Of a stretch of DNA of 26,634 nt, positions 1-7,566 are shown piece after piece. Made by a program: the position numbers and the translations under genes. The notes below the pieces were generated by a model. It was not told the origin of the DNA, searched no databases, and worked only from the letters and a program-made list of their open reading frames with translations. Source of the stretch: WTJH01 sp049598145 (lineage in GTDB: Bacteria; Bacteroidota; Bacteroidia; Flavobacteriales; Flavobacteriaceae). The DNA is taken from contig JBMYNJ010000013.1 of NCBI GenBank assembly GCA_049598145.1, positions 1-26,634 on the forward strand. Direction: 5' to 3'. Numbering within the stretch: the stretch's first letter is position 1; each line of letters starts with the position of its first letter.

Positions 1-1
1 A

Positions 2-1069
2 AATTTCTCTACCCGTCCTCAACAATTCAACCATCAATTCTCTCGCTCAGGAGATTGGTATCAATGGGTAAAAAACAACGAAGTTTTCCAGATTTCAGCA
101 ACCAATGCTATGCTAAACTTAGCCCCAGGGCAGTTTTTAATGCTGGGGAGTCGCCCGACCGGCTTGGCTGATGGAAATCAGCAAGACAATTGTCCACAAG
201 TAGAAAATCCCGATCAAGCCGATCGCGACAACGACGGTCTTGGAGACCTCTGTGATCCCGATGACGACAACGATGGGGTAATCGATTTACTAGATCAATG
301 TCCTGGAACAGAATTTGGCACCCGAGTCAATCTATACGGATGTGCAGAGTTTTCAATAGCGGAGAATTTCTTTATGGTTCAAAAAACAGATGTCAGTTGT
401 CGGGGCAACACCAATGGGCAAATCACTGTACGGGCACTCGAACCCGGTTCCTACAGCCTTCAAGTCGATCATGAAAATAGTACGGAGAGCCTTTCTTTTG
501 AGAGTACACACACTTTGGCCAATCTCGGGGCTGGAACTTATGAAATTTGTATCCGAATCCCCGACCAGCCATCCTTTGAACGTTGTAATACCCTGACGAT
601 CCAACAGCCCGAGGCCTTGGAAGTACAATCCAAAGTCGATACACAGAAAAATCGAATAGAAATGCAATTGAGCGGAGCAAAGCTCTATCGTCTGGAATGG
701 AATGGAACTTTACAAATGACCCGAAACAATCGCTTGGACTTACCTTTAAAGAAAGGACTTAACCTGCTCAAGGTTTCAGGAGACCACGACTGTCAGGGAG
801 TGATTGAAAAACACTATCTGATTGGAGAAGCTTTCCAAGTAGTTTCATTCGCTGAAGAAAATTGTAGTCGTTTATATTTCGAGACACCCACCCGAGACGC
901 ACAAATTCGAGTATATAATTTTGAAGGCCAACAAGTCTATCGAACCACTATTAATCCAAGGGAAGTGAGTCAACTCGACCTCCCGAGTGATCAGTGGCCC
1001 TCGGGTGTATATATTATTCAAATTCAGACAGCAACTCAATTCCAATCGATTAAATTTTTAAACCCATAG
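2..1069 (+). CDS. 3' part of a secreted multidomain protein: probable alpha-amylase C-domain, TSP3 repeats, SprB-like repeat, T9SS sorting domain
   Basis: The reading frame is open to the left edge, so the gene is 5'-truncated and about 355 residues are visible. The first ~50 residues (F-x3-F-x3-GDWYQW ... LNLAPGQFLML) resemble the C-terminal beta-domain that closes GH13 alpha-amylases of Bacteroidota; this is an inference because the catalytic domain is outside the window. Next come Asp-rich calcium-binding thrombospondin type 3 repeats (DNCPQVENPDQADRDNDG, DPDDDNDGVIDLLDQCPGT; about bases 185-315). Then a SprB-like repeat (DVSCRGNTNGQITV ... LGAGTYEICI ... LTIQQPEAL). The last ~75 residues carry T9SS type A features (IRVYNFEGQQVYR, WPSGVYIIQI, ending SIKFLNP). 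The product is probably exported and attached to the surface or released by type IX secretion. The lipoprotein gene starts 1 nt after the stop. The T9SS and TSP3 calls are firm; the amylase call is moderate. Confidence 0.8.
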   Translation, partial: NFSTRPQQFNHQFSRSGDWYQWVKNNEVFQISATNAMLNLAPGQFLMLGSRPTGLADGNQQDNCPQVENPDQADRDNDGLGDLCDPDDDNDGVIDLLDQCPGTEFGTRVNLYGCAEFSIAENFFMVQKTDVSCRGNTNGQITVRALEPGSYSLQVDHENSTESLSFESTHTLANLGAGTYEICIRIPDQPSFERCNTLTIQQPEALEVQSKVDTQKNRIEMQLSGAKLYRLEWNGTLQMTRNNRLDLPLKKGLNLLKVSGDHDCQGVIEKHYLIGEAFQVVSFAEENCSRLYFETPTRDAQIRVYNFEGQQVYRTTINPREVSQLDLPSDQWPSGVYIIQIQTATQFQSIKFLNP

Positions 1070-1070
1070 A

Positions 1071-1832
1071 ATGACTCCAAAACGACCTTTTAGACTTCGA
1101 ATGTCGTCCCGCAGACTATTGGTTTTCCTCGGGGGTTGGATGCTTGCTACGCTCCATCTTCAATGCTCCAATAGCGATGGAGGCGGTAGTGAAGGCCCAG
1201 CTCCCAATAGTTCGAGTTCCCCGCCTGCTGCGGCACAATTAATTCGTCCCGAAAATCAAAGTTTATGCTTAGATGGAGAGGAGGTCACCCCCATCTTAAG
1301 CCGGGTAAGTTTTCAATGGCAAGCAGCTGAAAATACACAAGCCTACACCTTAATCGTTACCGATGTGGAAACCCAACAACAGCAGCAATCCCAAATCACA
1401 ACAACGGAAGCGGAAGTGTCCCTAACCGTAGGCAAAGCCTATCGATGGAAAGTAATTTCGCGCCAAAATCAATCAAATCAAACTGCTGAAAGTCCTTCTT
1501 GGATCTTTTTTTTAGAAGGCAATCCAAGCCCGAATTATGCACCTTTCCCGGCGACATTGGTTTTCCCGGCTTCAGGCCAATCTTTAGCGAGAGTCGACTA
1601 TCCCAGTATTCCATTTCAATGGGAGGGAGCTGATCTGGATAACGATTCATTGACGTACGATTTATATGTAGGAACCAATTCTCAAACCCTAGTTTTAGCC
1701 GCTGAAAATCTTTCGGAAGAAAGCTTTACAAAGTCCAATATGGATGTAGGAACATATTACTGGCAAGTTTTCAGCAGAGACCCGAACGGGAACCAAACCG
1801 CCTCTGATCTACAAGGCTTTGTTTTGTATTAA
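1071..1832 (+). CDS. Lipoprotein with two fibronectin type III-like repeats
   Basis: This is a 253-residue protein. An Arg-rich N-terminus is followed by a hydrophobic stretch (LLVFLGGWMLATLHLQC) and a Cys at about residue 32, a plausible though non-canonical lipobox. After the Cys comes a Gly/Ser/Pro-rich linker. Two similar beta-rich repeats then follow, each with the pattern V/I-x-F-x-W ... Y-x-L/V ... Y-x-W-x-V: about residues 65-150 (VSFQWQAAENTQAYTLIV, YRWKVISR) and 155-253 (IPFQWEGADLDNDSLTYDLY, YYWQVFSRD). Such repeats are common in surface glycan-handling proteins, but I cannot name a substrate. It starts 1 nt after the preceding stop, so the two genes probably form one unit; a second ATG at 1101 is a possible start. 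Its stop overlaps the stop of the convergent ferredoxin gene by 4 bp. Confidence 0.75.
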   Translation: MTPKRPFRLRMSSRRLLVFLGGWMLATLHLQCSNSDGGGSEGPAPNSSSSPPAAAQLIRPENQSLCLDGEEVTPILSRVSFQWQAAENTQAYTLIVTDVETQQQQQSQITTTEAEVSLTVGKAYRWKVISRQNQSNQTAESPSWIFFLEGNPSPNYAPFPATLVFPASGQSLARVDYPSIPFQWEGADLDNDSLTYDLYVGTNSQTLVLAAENLSEESFTKSNMDVGTYYWQVFSRDPNGNQTASDLQGFVLY

Positions 1833-2155
1833 AATTCTTCAGGGGCTATCCGAATCACTAAGCCTTCCAAATTTTTTGTTATGGGGATTTGACACCCGAG
1901 TCGGCTATTTTCCTGAACATTTAAGGCCTCAGACAACATGGCCTCTTCGTCCTCGGAACGATCTTCTAAATTATGATCGGATTCGACATAGCATTGACAG
2001 GAAGCACATAAAGCCATCCCACCACAGGTTCCCTCTACAGGAAGTTCATATGCTTTGCAAAGCTCCATTATATTCATAGCCATATCGGTTGGTGCCGAAA
2101 CGTGATGAGCAACTCCTTCTCTATCGATAATGATTATCTGAACGTCTAAAGACAT
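1829..2155 (-). CDS. fdx: [2Fe-2S] ferredoxin, adrenodoxin/ISC type
   Basis: This is a 108-residue soluble ferredoxin. Cys44, Cys50, Cys53 and Cys88 form the C-x5-C-x2-C-x34-C pattern of vertebrate/ISC-type [2Fe-2S] ferredoxins, within GTCGGMALCASCQCYV; Cys55 is an extra cysteine next to the cluster. The acidic segment DRSEDEEAML matches the partner-docking helix of this family. In characterised bacteria such ferredoxins give electrons to Fe-S assembly or to P450-type enzymes. Here it is the last gene of mrp-nfu-fnr-fdx, and its ATG directly abuts the stop of the ferredoxin reductase gene, so that enzyme is the obvious electron donor (inference). Confidence 0.9.
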   Translation of the reverse strand: MSLDVQIIIIDREGVAHHVSAPTDMAMNIMELCKAYELPVEGTCGGMALCASCQCYVESDHNLEDRSEDEEAMLSEALNVQENSRLGCQIPITKNLEGLVIRIAPEEF

Positions 2156-3208
2156 TTATTCGATCCGTTTAATTGTGGCTTTCTCAGCTGCTTTGACGGT
2201 TCCGTCAAAACCGGTAATCCCACTGACGGTTGTATATTTTAAAATATTTTTTTTATTGGGGTATAATCGCTTATATGCGCTGTGACACATCAAAGTTGCT
2301 TCGTGAAAACCACAAAGGATTAACTTTAATTTACCCGGATAGGTATTTACATCCCCAATAGCATAAATCCCAGGGATATTGGTTTGATAATCCAAGGCAT
2401 TGTCTACCTTAATGGCATTGTTTTCTATGTGGAAGCCCCAATCTTTCAAAGGGCCTAATTTTGGGGTTAAACCAAACAAAGGAATCACATAATCGACATC
2501 CATCTCCACTGGACCCTCTTCAGTAGTCAAACGAACGCTTTGTAAATGTTTATCCCCATGGAAGTCCATTAATTCTGCTGGGGTGATCAATCGAATGCGC
2601 CCTTCATCCTTTAAGGCTTGAACTTTATTAACCGAATCTAAAGCCCCTCGGAATTCACGTCTGCGATGAATCAAAATCACCTCGGCAGCCACATTGACTA
2701 AATAAATCGCCCAATCCAAGGCCGAGTCGCCTCCCCCGGCAATCAATACTTTTTTGTCACGGTATTTTTCAGGGTCCTTGATGATATAATCAATTCCTTG
2801 ATCTTCAAATCGCTCCCGACTTTCAATCGAGGGTTTTCGAGGTTCAAAGGTTCCTAATCCCCCTGCAATAGCCACTATAGGAGCCTGGTGTTTGGTGCCT
2901 TTATCGGTAGTAATAATAAATTGATTGTCCTGGGTTTTATCTAAAGTTGTGGCACATTCTCCTAAGGTATAGGTAGGGCTAAAAGGTTGAATTTGCTTTA
3001 ACAAATTGTCCACCAAGTCTCCGGCTAAAATTTCCGGATGGGAAGGAATGTCGTAAATCGGTTTTTTGGGGTAGATTTCTGCGCACTGCCCCCCGGGCTG
3101 TGCTAAAGAATCAATTAAATGACACTTTAAATTCAGAAGTCCCGCTTCAAAAACCGTAAACAAACCCGTTGGGCCTGCTCCAATAATTAAAATATCGGAT
3201 TGAATCAT
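2156..3208 (-). CDS. Ferredoxin--NADP+ reductase, thioredoxin-reductase-like type
   Basis: This is a 350-residue two-dinucleotide-domain flavoprotein. The N-terminal FAD motif is IIGAGPTGLF (residues 8-17), the NAD(P)H motif AGGGDSALDWA starts near residue 157, and HRRREFRG (181-188) carries the arginines that usually bind the NADPH 2'-phosphate. The C-terminal FAD motif is GIYAIGDVNTYPGK. There is no CxxC between the domains, so it is not a thioredoxin reductase; this architecture matches the YumC-type ferredoxin--NADP+ reductases. It overlaps the upstream Nfu gene by 4 nt (ATGA) and abuts fdx, implying translational coupling. The likely role is passing NADPH electrons to the downstream ferredoxin. 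Confidence 0.88.
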   Translation of the reverse strand: MIQSDILIIGAGPTGLFTVFEAGLLNLKCHLIDSLAQPGGQCAEIYPKKPIYDIPSHPEILAGDLVDNLLKQIQPFSPTYTLGECATTLDKTQDNQFIITTDKGTKHQAPIVAIAGGLGTFEPRKPSIESRERFEDQGIDYIIKDPEKYRDKKVLIAGGGDSALDWAIYLVNVAAEVILIHRRREFRGALDSVNKVQALKDEGRIRLITPAELMDFHGDKHLQSVRLTTEEGPVEMDVDYVIPLFGLTPKLGPLKDWGFHIENNAIKVDNALDYQTNIPGIYAIGDVNTYPGKLKLILCGFHEATLMCHSAYKRLYPNKKNILKYTTVSGITGFDGTVKAAEKATIKRIE

Positions 3209-3450
3209 GAAACCGGGTCTACACTAATGACTTGTTCAATTGAGGGAACGTATTTTTTTACCGTCATTTCGACTCCCGATTTAAGGGTCATTTGGTTGAC
3301 AGAACAGTCTACGCAAGCCCCGTGTAACTGTACCTTCACTACGTTATTTTCGATAGAGACCAAAGATATATCGCCTCCATCAGAAGCCAAGAACGGACGA
3401 ATTTCGTCCAGGGCTTCCAAAACTTTACTCTGAATTTCAGCTGCTTGCAT
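3205..3450 (-). CDS. Nfu-type Fe-S scaffold (NifU C-terminal domain protein)
   Basis: This 81-residue protein consists only of the NifU C-terminal domain. The conserved EIRPFLASDGGDISLV segment (about 16-31) and the cluster-ligating C-x2-C in HGACVDCSVNQMTL (Cys46, Cys49) are present. Nfu proteins bind a [4Fe-4S] cluster across a dimer and hand it to apoproteins. It lies 2 nt after the Mrp ATPase gene and overlaps the reductase gene by 4 nt. The N-terminal A-type-like domain of E. coli NfuA is absent, which is normal for short Nfu proteins. Confidence 0.9.
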   Translation of the reverse strand: MQAAEIQSKVLEALDEIRPFLASDGGDISLVSIENNVVKVQLHGACVDCSVNQMTLKSGVEMTVKKYVPSIEQVISVDPVS

Positions 3451-3452
3451 GT

Positions 3453-4586
3453 CTATTTATTTACGGCTGAACAGCCAGCCATGGTTGTTATTTCTACTGC
3501 TTTGGTGGGCGGGAGATGGGTATTCCTTTCCACTACTTGAGTGATCATGTTTCGAGTCACCTGTTCATAAGCTTCTCGAATGGGTCCTTGATCTTGGAGA
3601 GCGGCAGGTCTCCCTGCATCCGAAGCTTCACGAACCGACTGAACCAAAGGCAGTGCCCCTAAAAAGGGAACGCTTTTGTCTTGTGCCAAATATTCTGCCC
3701 CTTGTTTTCCGAAAATATAATACTTATTCTCCGGGAGTTCTGCCGGGGTGAAATAGGCCATATTTTCAATAATTCCTAAAACGGGAACTTGAATCGAATC
3801 CTGCTGAAACATGGCAATTCCCTTCCGAGCGTCTGCCAGGGCAATATTTTGAGGAGTACTCACCACTATGGCCCCATTTAAGGGCAAGGACTGAACGATA
3901 CTCAAATGAATGTCCCCTGTCCCCGGGGGTAAATCGATTAACAAAAAATCTAATGCCCCCCAGGCCGCATCGAAAATCATTTGATTTAAAGCTTTAGAAG
4001 CCATAGGGCCCCTCCAAACGACCGCCTGGTCTGGTTGGGTGAAAAAACCAATGGAAAGAACCTTTACCCCATAATTTTCAATAGGTTCCATTTTGGATTT
4101 CCCCTCAACGTTAACCGCTAGTGGGCGGGCACCCTCCATGTCGAACATGGTTGGAATAGACGGACCATAGATATCGGCGTCTAATATTCCCACTTGGAAT
4201 CCCATTTGAGACAAACTAACTGCTAAATTGGAAGTCACAGTGGATTTTCCAACTCCCCCTTTTCCAGATGAAATTGCAATAATATTATCGATCCCAGGGA
4301 TCGGTTTCCCTTTGATGGGTGCTGCGGGCTCAGGGGCTTTCTCCACCACAATTTTGGTATTTATTTGAAGTTTCGGGTGGATCTCCGTATGAAGTTTTTT
4401 TAAAATCTCCACCTCGAGCTTTTTTCGAGCTTGTAAGCTAGGATTATTCAATGTCAAATCAATATCCACCTGCTCTCCAAACACCTGTATATTTTTCACT
4501 GCCCCGCCTGAAATGAGGTCTTCACCTTGTCCAGGCAAAGTAATTTGTCTCAATACTTGCTCAACTTGGCTTCGGGTAATCTTCAT
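3453..4586 (-). CDS. mrp: Mrp/NBP35-family Fe-S carrier P-loop ATPase with N-terminal DUF59 domain
   Basis: This is a 377-residue protein starting at the ATG at 4586 (MKITRSQVEQ). An in-frame ATG 36 nt upstream is less likely because it lies beyond the normal family start and close to the -7 box. Residues 1-80 form a DUF59/MIP18-like domain. The deviant Walker A SGKGGVGKS is at about 107-115, followed by DADIYGPSIP (switch I region) and LLIDLPPGTGDIHL (Walker B). The family binds and transfers [4Fe-4S] clusters. The usual CxxC ahead of the C-terminal region is not visible; the protein ends MAGCSAVNK with a single tail cysteine. It is the first gene of the Fe-S operon and has a -7 promoter box at 4607-4614. 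Confidence 0.92.
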   Translation of the reverse strand: MKITRSQVEQVLRQITLPGQGEDLISGGAVKNIQVFGEQVDIDLTLNNPSLQARKKLEVEILKKLHTEIHPKLQINTKIVVEKAPEPAAPIKGKPIPGIDNIIAISSGKGGVGKSTVTSNLAVSLSQMGFQVGILDADIYGPSIPTMFDMEGARPLAVNVEGKSKMEPIENYGVKVLSIGFFTQPDQAVVWRGPMASKALNQMIFDAAWGALDFLLIDLPPGTGDIHLSIVQSLPLNGAIVVSTPQNIALADARKGIAMFQQDSIQVPVLGIIENMAYFTPAELPENKYYIFGKQGAEYLAQDKSVPFLGALPLVQSVREASDAGRPAALQDQGPIREAYEQVTRNMITQVVERNTHLPPTKAVEITTMAGCSAVNK

Positions 4587-4606
4587 AGCACATTTAATAC
4601 AGACTA

Positions 4607-4614
4607 CAAATATA
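4607..4614 (-). promoter_or_regulatory. -7 promoter element (TATATTTG) of the mrp-nfu-fnr-fdx operon
   Basis: On the minus strand TATATTTG is an exact match to the Bacteroidota -7 consensus TAnnTTTG. It lies 20 nt before the mrp ATG. A TTTT at 4635-4638 sits 20 nt further upstream, where the -33 TTTG/TTG is expected, with one mismatch. The position supports the downstream ATG at 4586 over the one at 4622. Confidence 0.6.
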
Positions 4615-4653
4615 CGCCCCAATGCTGACTATTGAAAACTGAGAATCAATAAT

Positions 4654-4983
4654 CTAAAGAGACAGATGCTCTGAAGGGTCCCAAAAAACATCAGAAAAAT
4701 GTTGTACTTGGTCATTTTCAATGACAACACCCTCGTTCTCGAGGAGCTGCTGCATGAGATGAATTCCGGCAAAATGGTGTTTCCCAGTAAGTAAGCCTTT
4801 GCGGTTGACTACCCGATGGGCAGGTACGTCAGACAATTGATGTGCAGCATTCATGGCCCAACCCACCATCCGGGAACTTTGAGGTGCTCCTAAATATCGC
4901 GCAATAGCCCCGTAAGAAGTTACCCGACCCTCCGGGACGAGACGAACCACCTGATACACGCAATCAAAAAAATTAAGCTCCAT
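4654..4983 (-). CDS. Alkyltransferase-like (ATL) protein, MGMT-family DNA-binding domain without catalytic Cys
   Basis: The product is 109 residues starting at MELNFFDC, 1 nt after the trmB stop; an ATG at 4998 would add five residues and overlap trmB. The sequence matches the C-terminal domain of O6-alkylguanine-DNA alkyltransferase: TSYGAIARYLG (helix-turn-helix, Tyr24), SSRMVGWAMNA (Arg38, the nucleotide-flipping arginine finger) and PAHRVVNRKG. In active enzymes the last motif is PCHR with the methyl-accepting Cys; here position 55 is Ala. ATL proteins bind O6-alkylguanine lesions and recruit nucleotide excision repair instead of reversing the damage. This is a family inference: the missing Cys is seen, the lesion binding is not. 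It is the last gene of the response regulator-kinase-trmB-atl cluster. Confidence 0.85.
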   Translation of the reverse strand: MELNFFDCVYQVVRLVPEGRVTSYGAIARYLGAPQSSRMVGWAMNAAHQLSDVPAHRVVNRKGLLTGKHHFAGIHLMQQLLENEGVVIENDQVQHFSDVFWDPSEHLSL

Positions 4984-4984
4984 T

Positions 4985-5656
4985 TCAAGGCATTTCAAAT
5001 TCTAAATAGGTAATCGGCACTCCTTGTTCTAAAAACATCTGCTCGTAAAAAGTCTGAACTGCAGTAACATCTTCAGGTGAATGGGGATTATTGTAAATAT
5101 CGTGGTGTGCATAAAGAAGTCGGCCGGGATAGGCATTCAACACACCCAAAGTATACCCATGTAAAAAAGCACTATCGGTTTTTAGATGTACTTTTCCCTT
5201 AGGCTCTAAAATTGTCTGATATCGATCTAAAAAATCCGGATTGGTTAAACGGTGTTTAGTTCGCTTGAATTTAATTTGAGGATCGGGGAAAGTGATCCAG
5301 ATTTGATGGACTTCCCCAGGAGCAAATAAAGATTCTATAAGCTCGATTTGAGTTCGAACAAATGCCACATTCGGGAGTTGTTCTTCCAAGGCAGTTTTAG
5401 CTCCTCTCCAAAATCGGGCGCCCTTAATATCTATTCCGATGAAATTTAAATCTGGATATCGACGTGCCAAATGCAAAGTATATTCCCCTTTCCCACATCC
5501 CAACTCTAAGACAATAGGCTTTGGGTTGCCAAAAAATTCACTCCACTTTCCTTTCCAAGGAAATTTTTCTTCGAGAATTTCGGCTCTTGTGGGCTGGATT
5601 ACATTCTTGAAGGTTTCGTTTTCACGAAACCGCTTGAGTTTGTTTTTACTTCCCAA
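4985..5656 (-). CDS. trmB: tRNA (guanine-N7-)-methyltransferase TrmB
   Basis: This is a 223-residue class I SAM methyltransferase that makes m7G46 in the tRNA variable loop. The SAM-binding motif LELGCGKGEYTLHLA starts near residue 50, followed by FIGIDIKGARFW and the TrmB signature ITFPDPQIKFKRTKHRL (about 121-137), which holds the catalytic Asp and basic tRNA-binding residues. Length and motif order are normal for the family. The gene begins 14 nt after the histidine kinase stop and is followed at once by the ATL gene, so it probably shares the two-component transcript. Confidence 0.93.
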   Translation of the reverse strand: MGSKNKLKRFRENETFKNVIQPTRAEILEEKFPWKGKWSEFFGNPKPIVLELGCGKGEYTLHLARRYPDLNFIGIDIKGARFWRGAKTALEEQLPNVAFVRTQIELIESLFAPGEVHQIWITFPDPQIKFKRTKHRLTNPDFLDRYQTILEPKGKVHLKTDSAFLHGYTLGVLNAYPGRLLYAHHDIYNNPHSPEDVTAVQTFYEQMFLEQGVPITYLEFEMP

Positions 5657-5670
5657 TTAAATTTGTCTGT

Positions 5671-6750
5671 TTAGTTCGTTTCTTCTGACGAAGAAACAAA
5701 GGCTTCCGCTTTTGACAAAGTAAATGAAAACTCTGAACCTACTCCCAATGTACTTTCGACAAATATTTGTTCTTGGTGGGCTTCAATAATGTGTTTTACG
5801 ATCGACAACCCTAATCCTGATCCGCCTCCGGCTCTGGAACGGGTTCGGTCTACACGGTAGAACCGCTCAAAAAGTCGAGGAATATCTTCTTTATCAATTC
5901 CTTCACCATTATCTACGACTCGAATCAAAACTTTGGTTTCATCGATATCCGTAATACTAATTTCAGTAATTCCCTTTTGTTTCCCATACTTAAGAGAATT
6001 AATCACTAAGTTGGTTAATACTTGCAGGATACGCTCTTGGTCGGCATGGACCCATATAGGCTTCAAGTACAATTGATCAAAGTTGAGTTTAATCTCATTT
6101 TTAGCTGCTTCCATCTCAAAGAGATCAAAAACATTTTGGATCACTTCAATTAGATTAAACGTGGAGCGGTCGATGGTCTGTATCCCGGATTCAAACTTGG
6201 TAATCAAATCCATATCCTTTACGATATAAATCAGGCGCTCCACCCCTTTGGCTGTTCGCCGTAAATACTTATTTCGGATTTTTTTGTCTTTAATTCCCCC
6301 ATCAATCAGCGTTAATAAATATCCCTGAACGGTAAACAGTGGGGTTTTCAACTCGTGGGATATATTCCCAATAAACTCCCTTCGATAATCCTCTCGAACT
6401 TTTAATCGTTCAATCTCCAATTGGTTATCGGATGCATATTGCTGCACGCTTTTTTGAAGGGTCTCAATATCCGATATCATGGCATCGCGTTGGTAGGTAT
6501 AACCTGAGGGAAGTAAGTTGGTGTAAATAGACTTTACTTGTTTAGAAACAAATTTTCCGATGCGTTGTTGGAGCAACAAATAAGTGAATCCAAAAAAAAA
6601 TCCTAAAAAAGCCAGGAAATACAAAAATATTTCAGTGGAAAATGGGAGCTCTAAAAACAAATAAATAAACAATAAGCCTCCCAACAATGCGACTAATGAC
6701 AACATTAGGGCTAATTGCAAAAAAATATTGGAACCTATGAATCGAATCAC
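5671..6750 (-). CDS. Sensor histidine kinase, PhoR-like, with almost no extracytoplasmic domain
   Basis: This is a 359-residue membrane kinase. Two transmembrane helices (about 10-33 and 40-60) are separated by only about six residues, so there is essentially no periplasmic sensor. After a linker comes the HisKA domain with the phosphoacceptor His132 in FIGNISHELKTPL. The HATPase_c domain follows, with N box NLVINSLKYGK (~247-257), G1 DNGEGI (~280-285), F box FERFYRVD and G2 GGGSGLGL (~308-315). All catalytic boxes look intact. It starts 5 nt after the response regulator stop. The PhoR-like label rests on architecture and on pairing with an OmpR/PhoB-family regulator; no pst or phoU genes are in view, so the phosphate signal is not established. 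Confidence 0.88.
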   Translation of the reverse strand: MIRFIGSNIFLQLALMLSLVALLGGLLFIYLFLELPFSTEIFLYFLAFLGFFFGFTYLLLQQRIGKFVSKQVKSIYTNLLPSGYTYQRDAMISDIETLQKSVQQYASDNQLEIERLKVREDYRREFIGNISHELKTPLFTVQGYLLTLIDGGIKDKKIRNKYLRRTAKGVERLIYIVKDMDLITKFESGIQTIDRSTFNLIEVIQNVFDLFEMEAAKNEIKLNFDQLYLKPIWVHADQERILQVLTNLVINSLKYGKQKGITEISITDIDETKVLIRVVDNGEGIDKEDIPRLFERFYRVDRTRSRAGGGSGLGLSIVKHIIEAHQEQIFVESTLGVGSEFSFTLSKAEAFVSSSEETN

Positions 6751-6755
6751 AAATA

Positions 6756-7448
6756 CTATGCTGTATGATTAACAAATTTGTAGCCAACCCCTTTAACCGT
6801 TTTTAAATAGTGATCGCCCACTTTTTCACGAAGCTTACGGATATGAACGTCAATTGTTCGGTCGCCAACCACCACTTCACTGCCCCAAACTTTTTCCATT
6901 ATTTTTTCGCGCTTAAATACCTTTTCTGGCTTAGAGGCTAATAAATACAATAATTCGAATTCCTTTCGGGGTAAATTAAAAGACTGTTCCCCTACGACCA
7001 CTTTGTATTCTTCTCTATCGATCAAAATTTCCCCAATACGGATATTTTCAACGTCTTCTTCTTGTTTTTTAATCCGTCTTAAAAGCCCTTTAACCTTGGA
7101 TAATAATACTTTGGGCTTAATGGGCTTGGGAACATAATCGTCGGCTCCCGCTTCAAAGGCAGCCACAAAGGAGTAGTCCTCGGCACGAGCGGTGAGAAAC
7201 ATGATAATCGTATCGTTAAAAATATGATTCTTTCGCAGTTCTTCGCAGGCTTCGATTCCATCCATTTTAGGCATCATCACATCCATAATGATTAAATGCG
7301 GGCGGTGCTTTTCTGCCTGCTCAATGGCTTCCAATCCGTTGGTAGCAGTAGAAATTTTATATCCTGCTTGAGTTAGGTTGTAGGTCAAAATTTCGATGAT
7401 GTCTTCTTCATCATCGACCAAAAGTATGCGCGTATTGCTTTTTTTCAT
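6756..7448 (-). CDS. OmpR/PhoB-family response regulator
   Basis: This is a 230-residue regulator. The receiver domain has the acidic pair Asp12/Asp13 (LLVDDEEDI), phosphoacceptor Asp56 (IIMDVMMP), Thr86 (FLTAR) and Lys108 (YVPKPIKP). The C-terminal winged-helix domain (about 135-228) contains LPRKEFELLYLLASKP and the recognition-helix region DRTIDVHIRKLREKVG, ending TVKGVGYKF. It is the first gene of the cluster and is transcribed away from the small T9SS gene at 7567. The intervening 118 bp contain a perfect inverted repeat (7534-7549) that could be an operator. Receptor and output domains look fully functional. Confidence 0.92.
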   Translation of the reverse strand: MKKSNTRILLVDDEEDIIEILTYNLTQAGYKISTATNGLEAIEQAEKHRPHLIIMDVMMPKMDGIEACEELRKNHIFNDTIIMFLTARAEDYSFVAAFEAGADDYVPKPIKPKVLLSKVKGLLRRIKKQEEDVENIRIGEILIDREEYKVVVGEQSFNLPRKEFELLYLLASKPEKVFKREKIMEKVWGSEVVVGDRTIDVHIRKLREKVGDHYLKTVKGVGYKFVNHTA

Positions 7449-7533
7449 GGTTTAATGTGTTATCCGCAACTTAATTTATGTGAAAATTAAAACTAAATTA
7501 TTAATTCTAGAGTCTCTATATGTTTACTTATAA

Positions 7534-7549
7534 TTATCTTTATAGATAA
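7534..7549. repeat. Perfect inverted repeat between divergent response regulator and T9SS genes
   Basis: TTATCT-TTAT-AGATAA is a perfect 6-bp dyad with a 4-nt centre. It lies 18 bp before the T9SS gene start and 86 bp before the response regulator start. The surrounding 118-bp intergenic region is very AT-rich and has no clean TAnnTTTG box; the nearest is TATGTTTA at 7519-7526 on the plus strand. It could be a regulator site or chance in AT-rich DNA. Confidence 0.4.
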
Positions 7550-7566
7550 CTGCTCCAATATAATAT

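Noticed and set aside
1819..2079. 86-codon open frame antisense to the ferredoxin gene
   Set aside because: The ferredoxin on the opposite strand has all its cluster cysteines, and this frame shows nothing recognisable.
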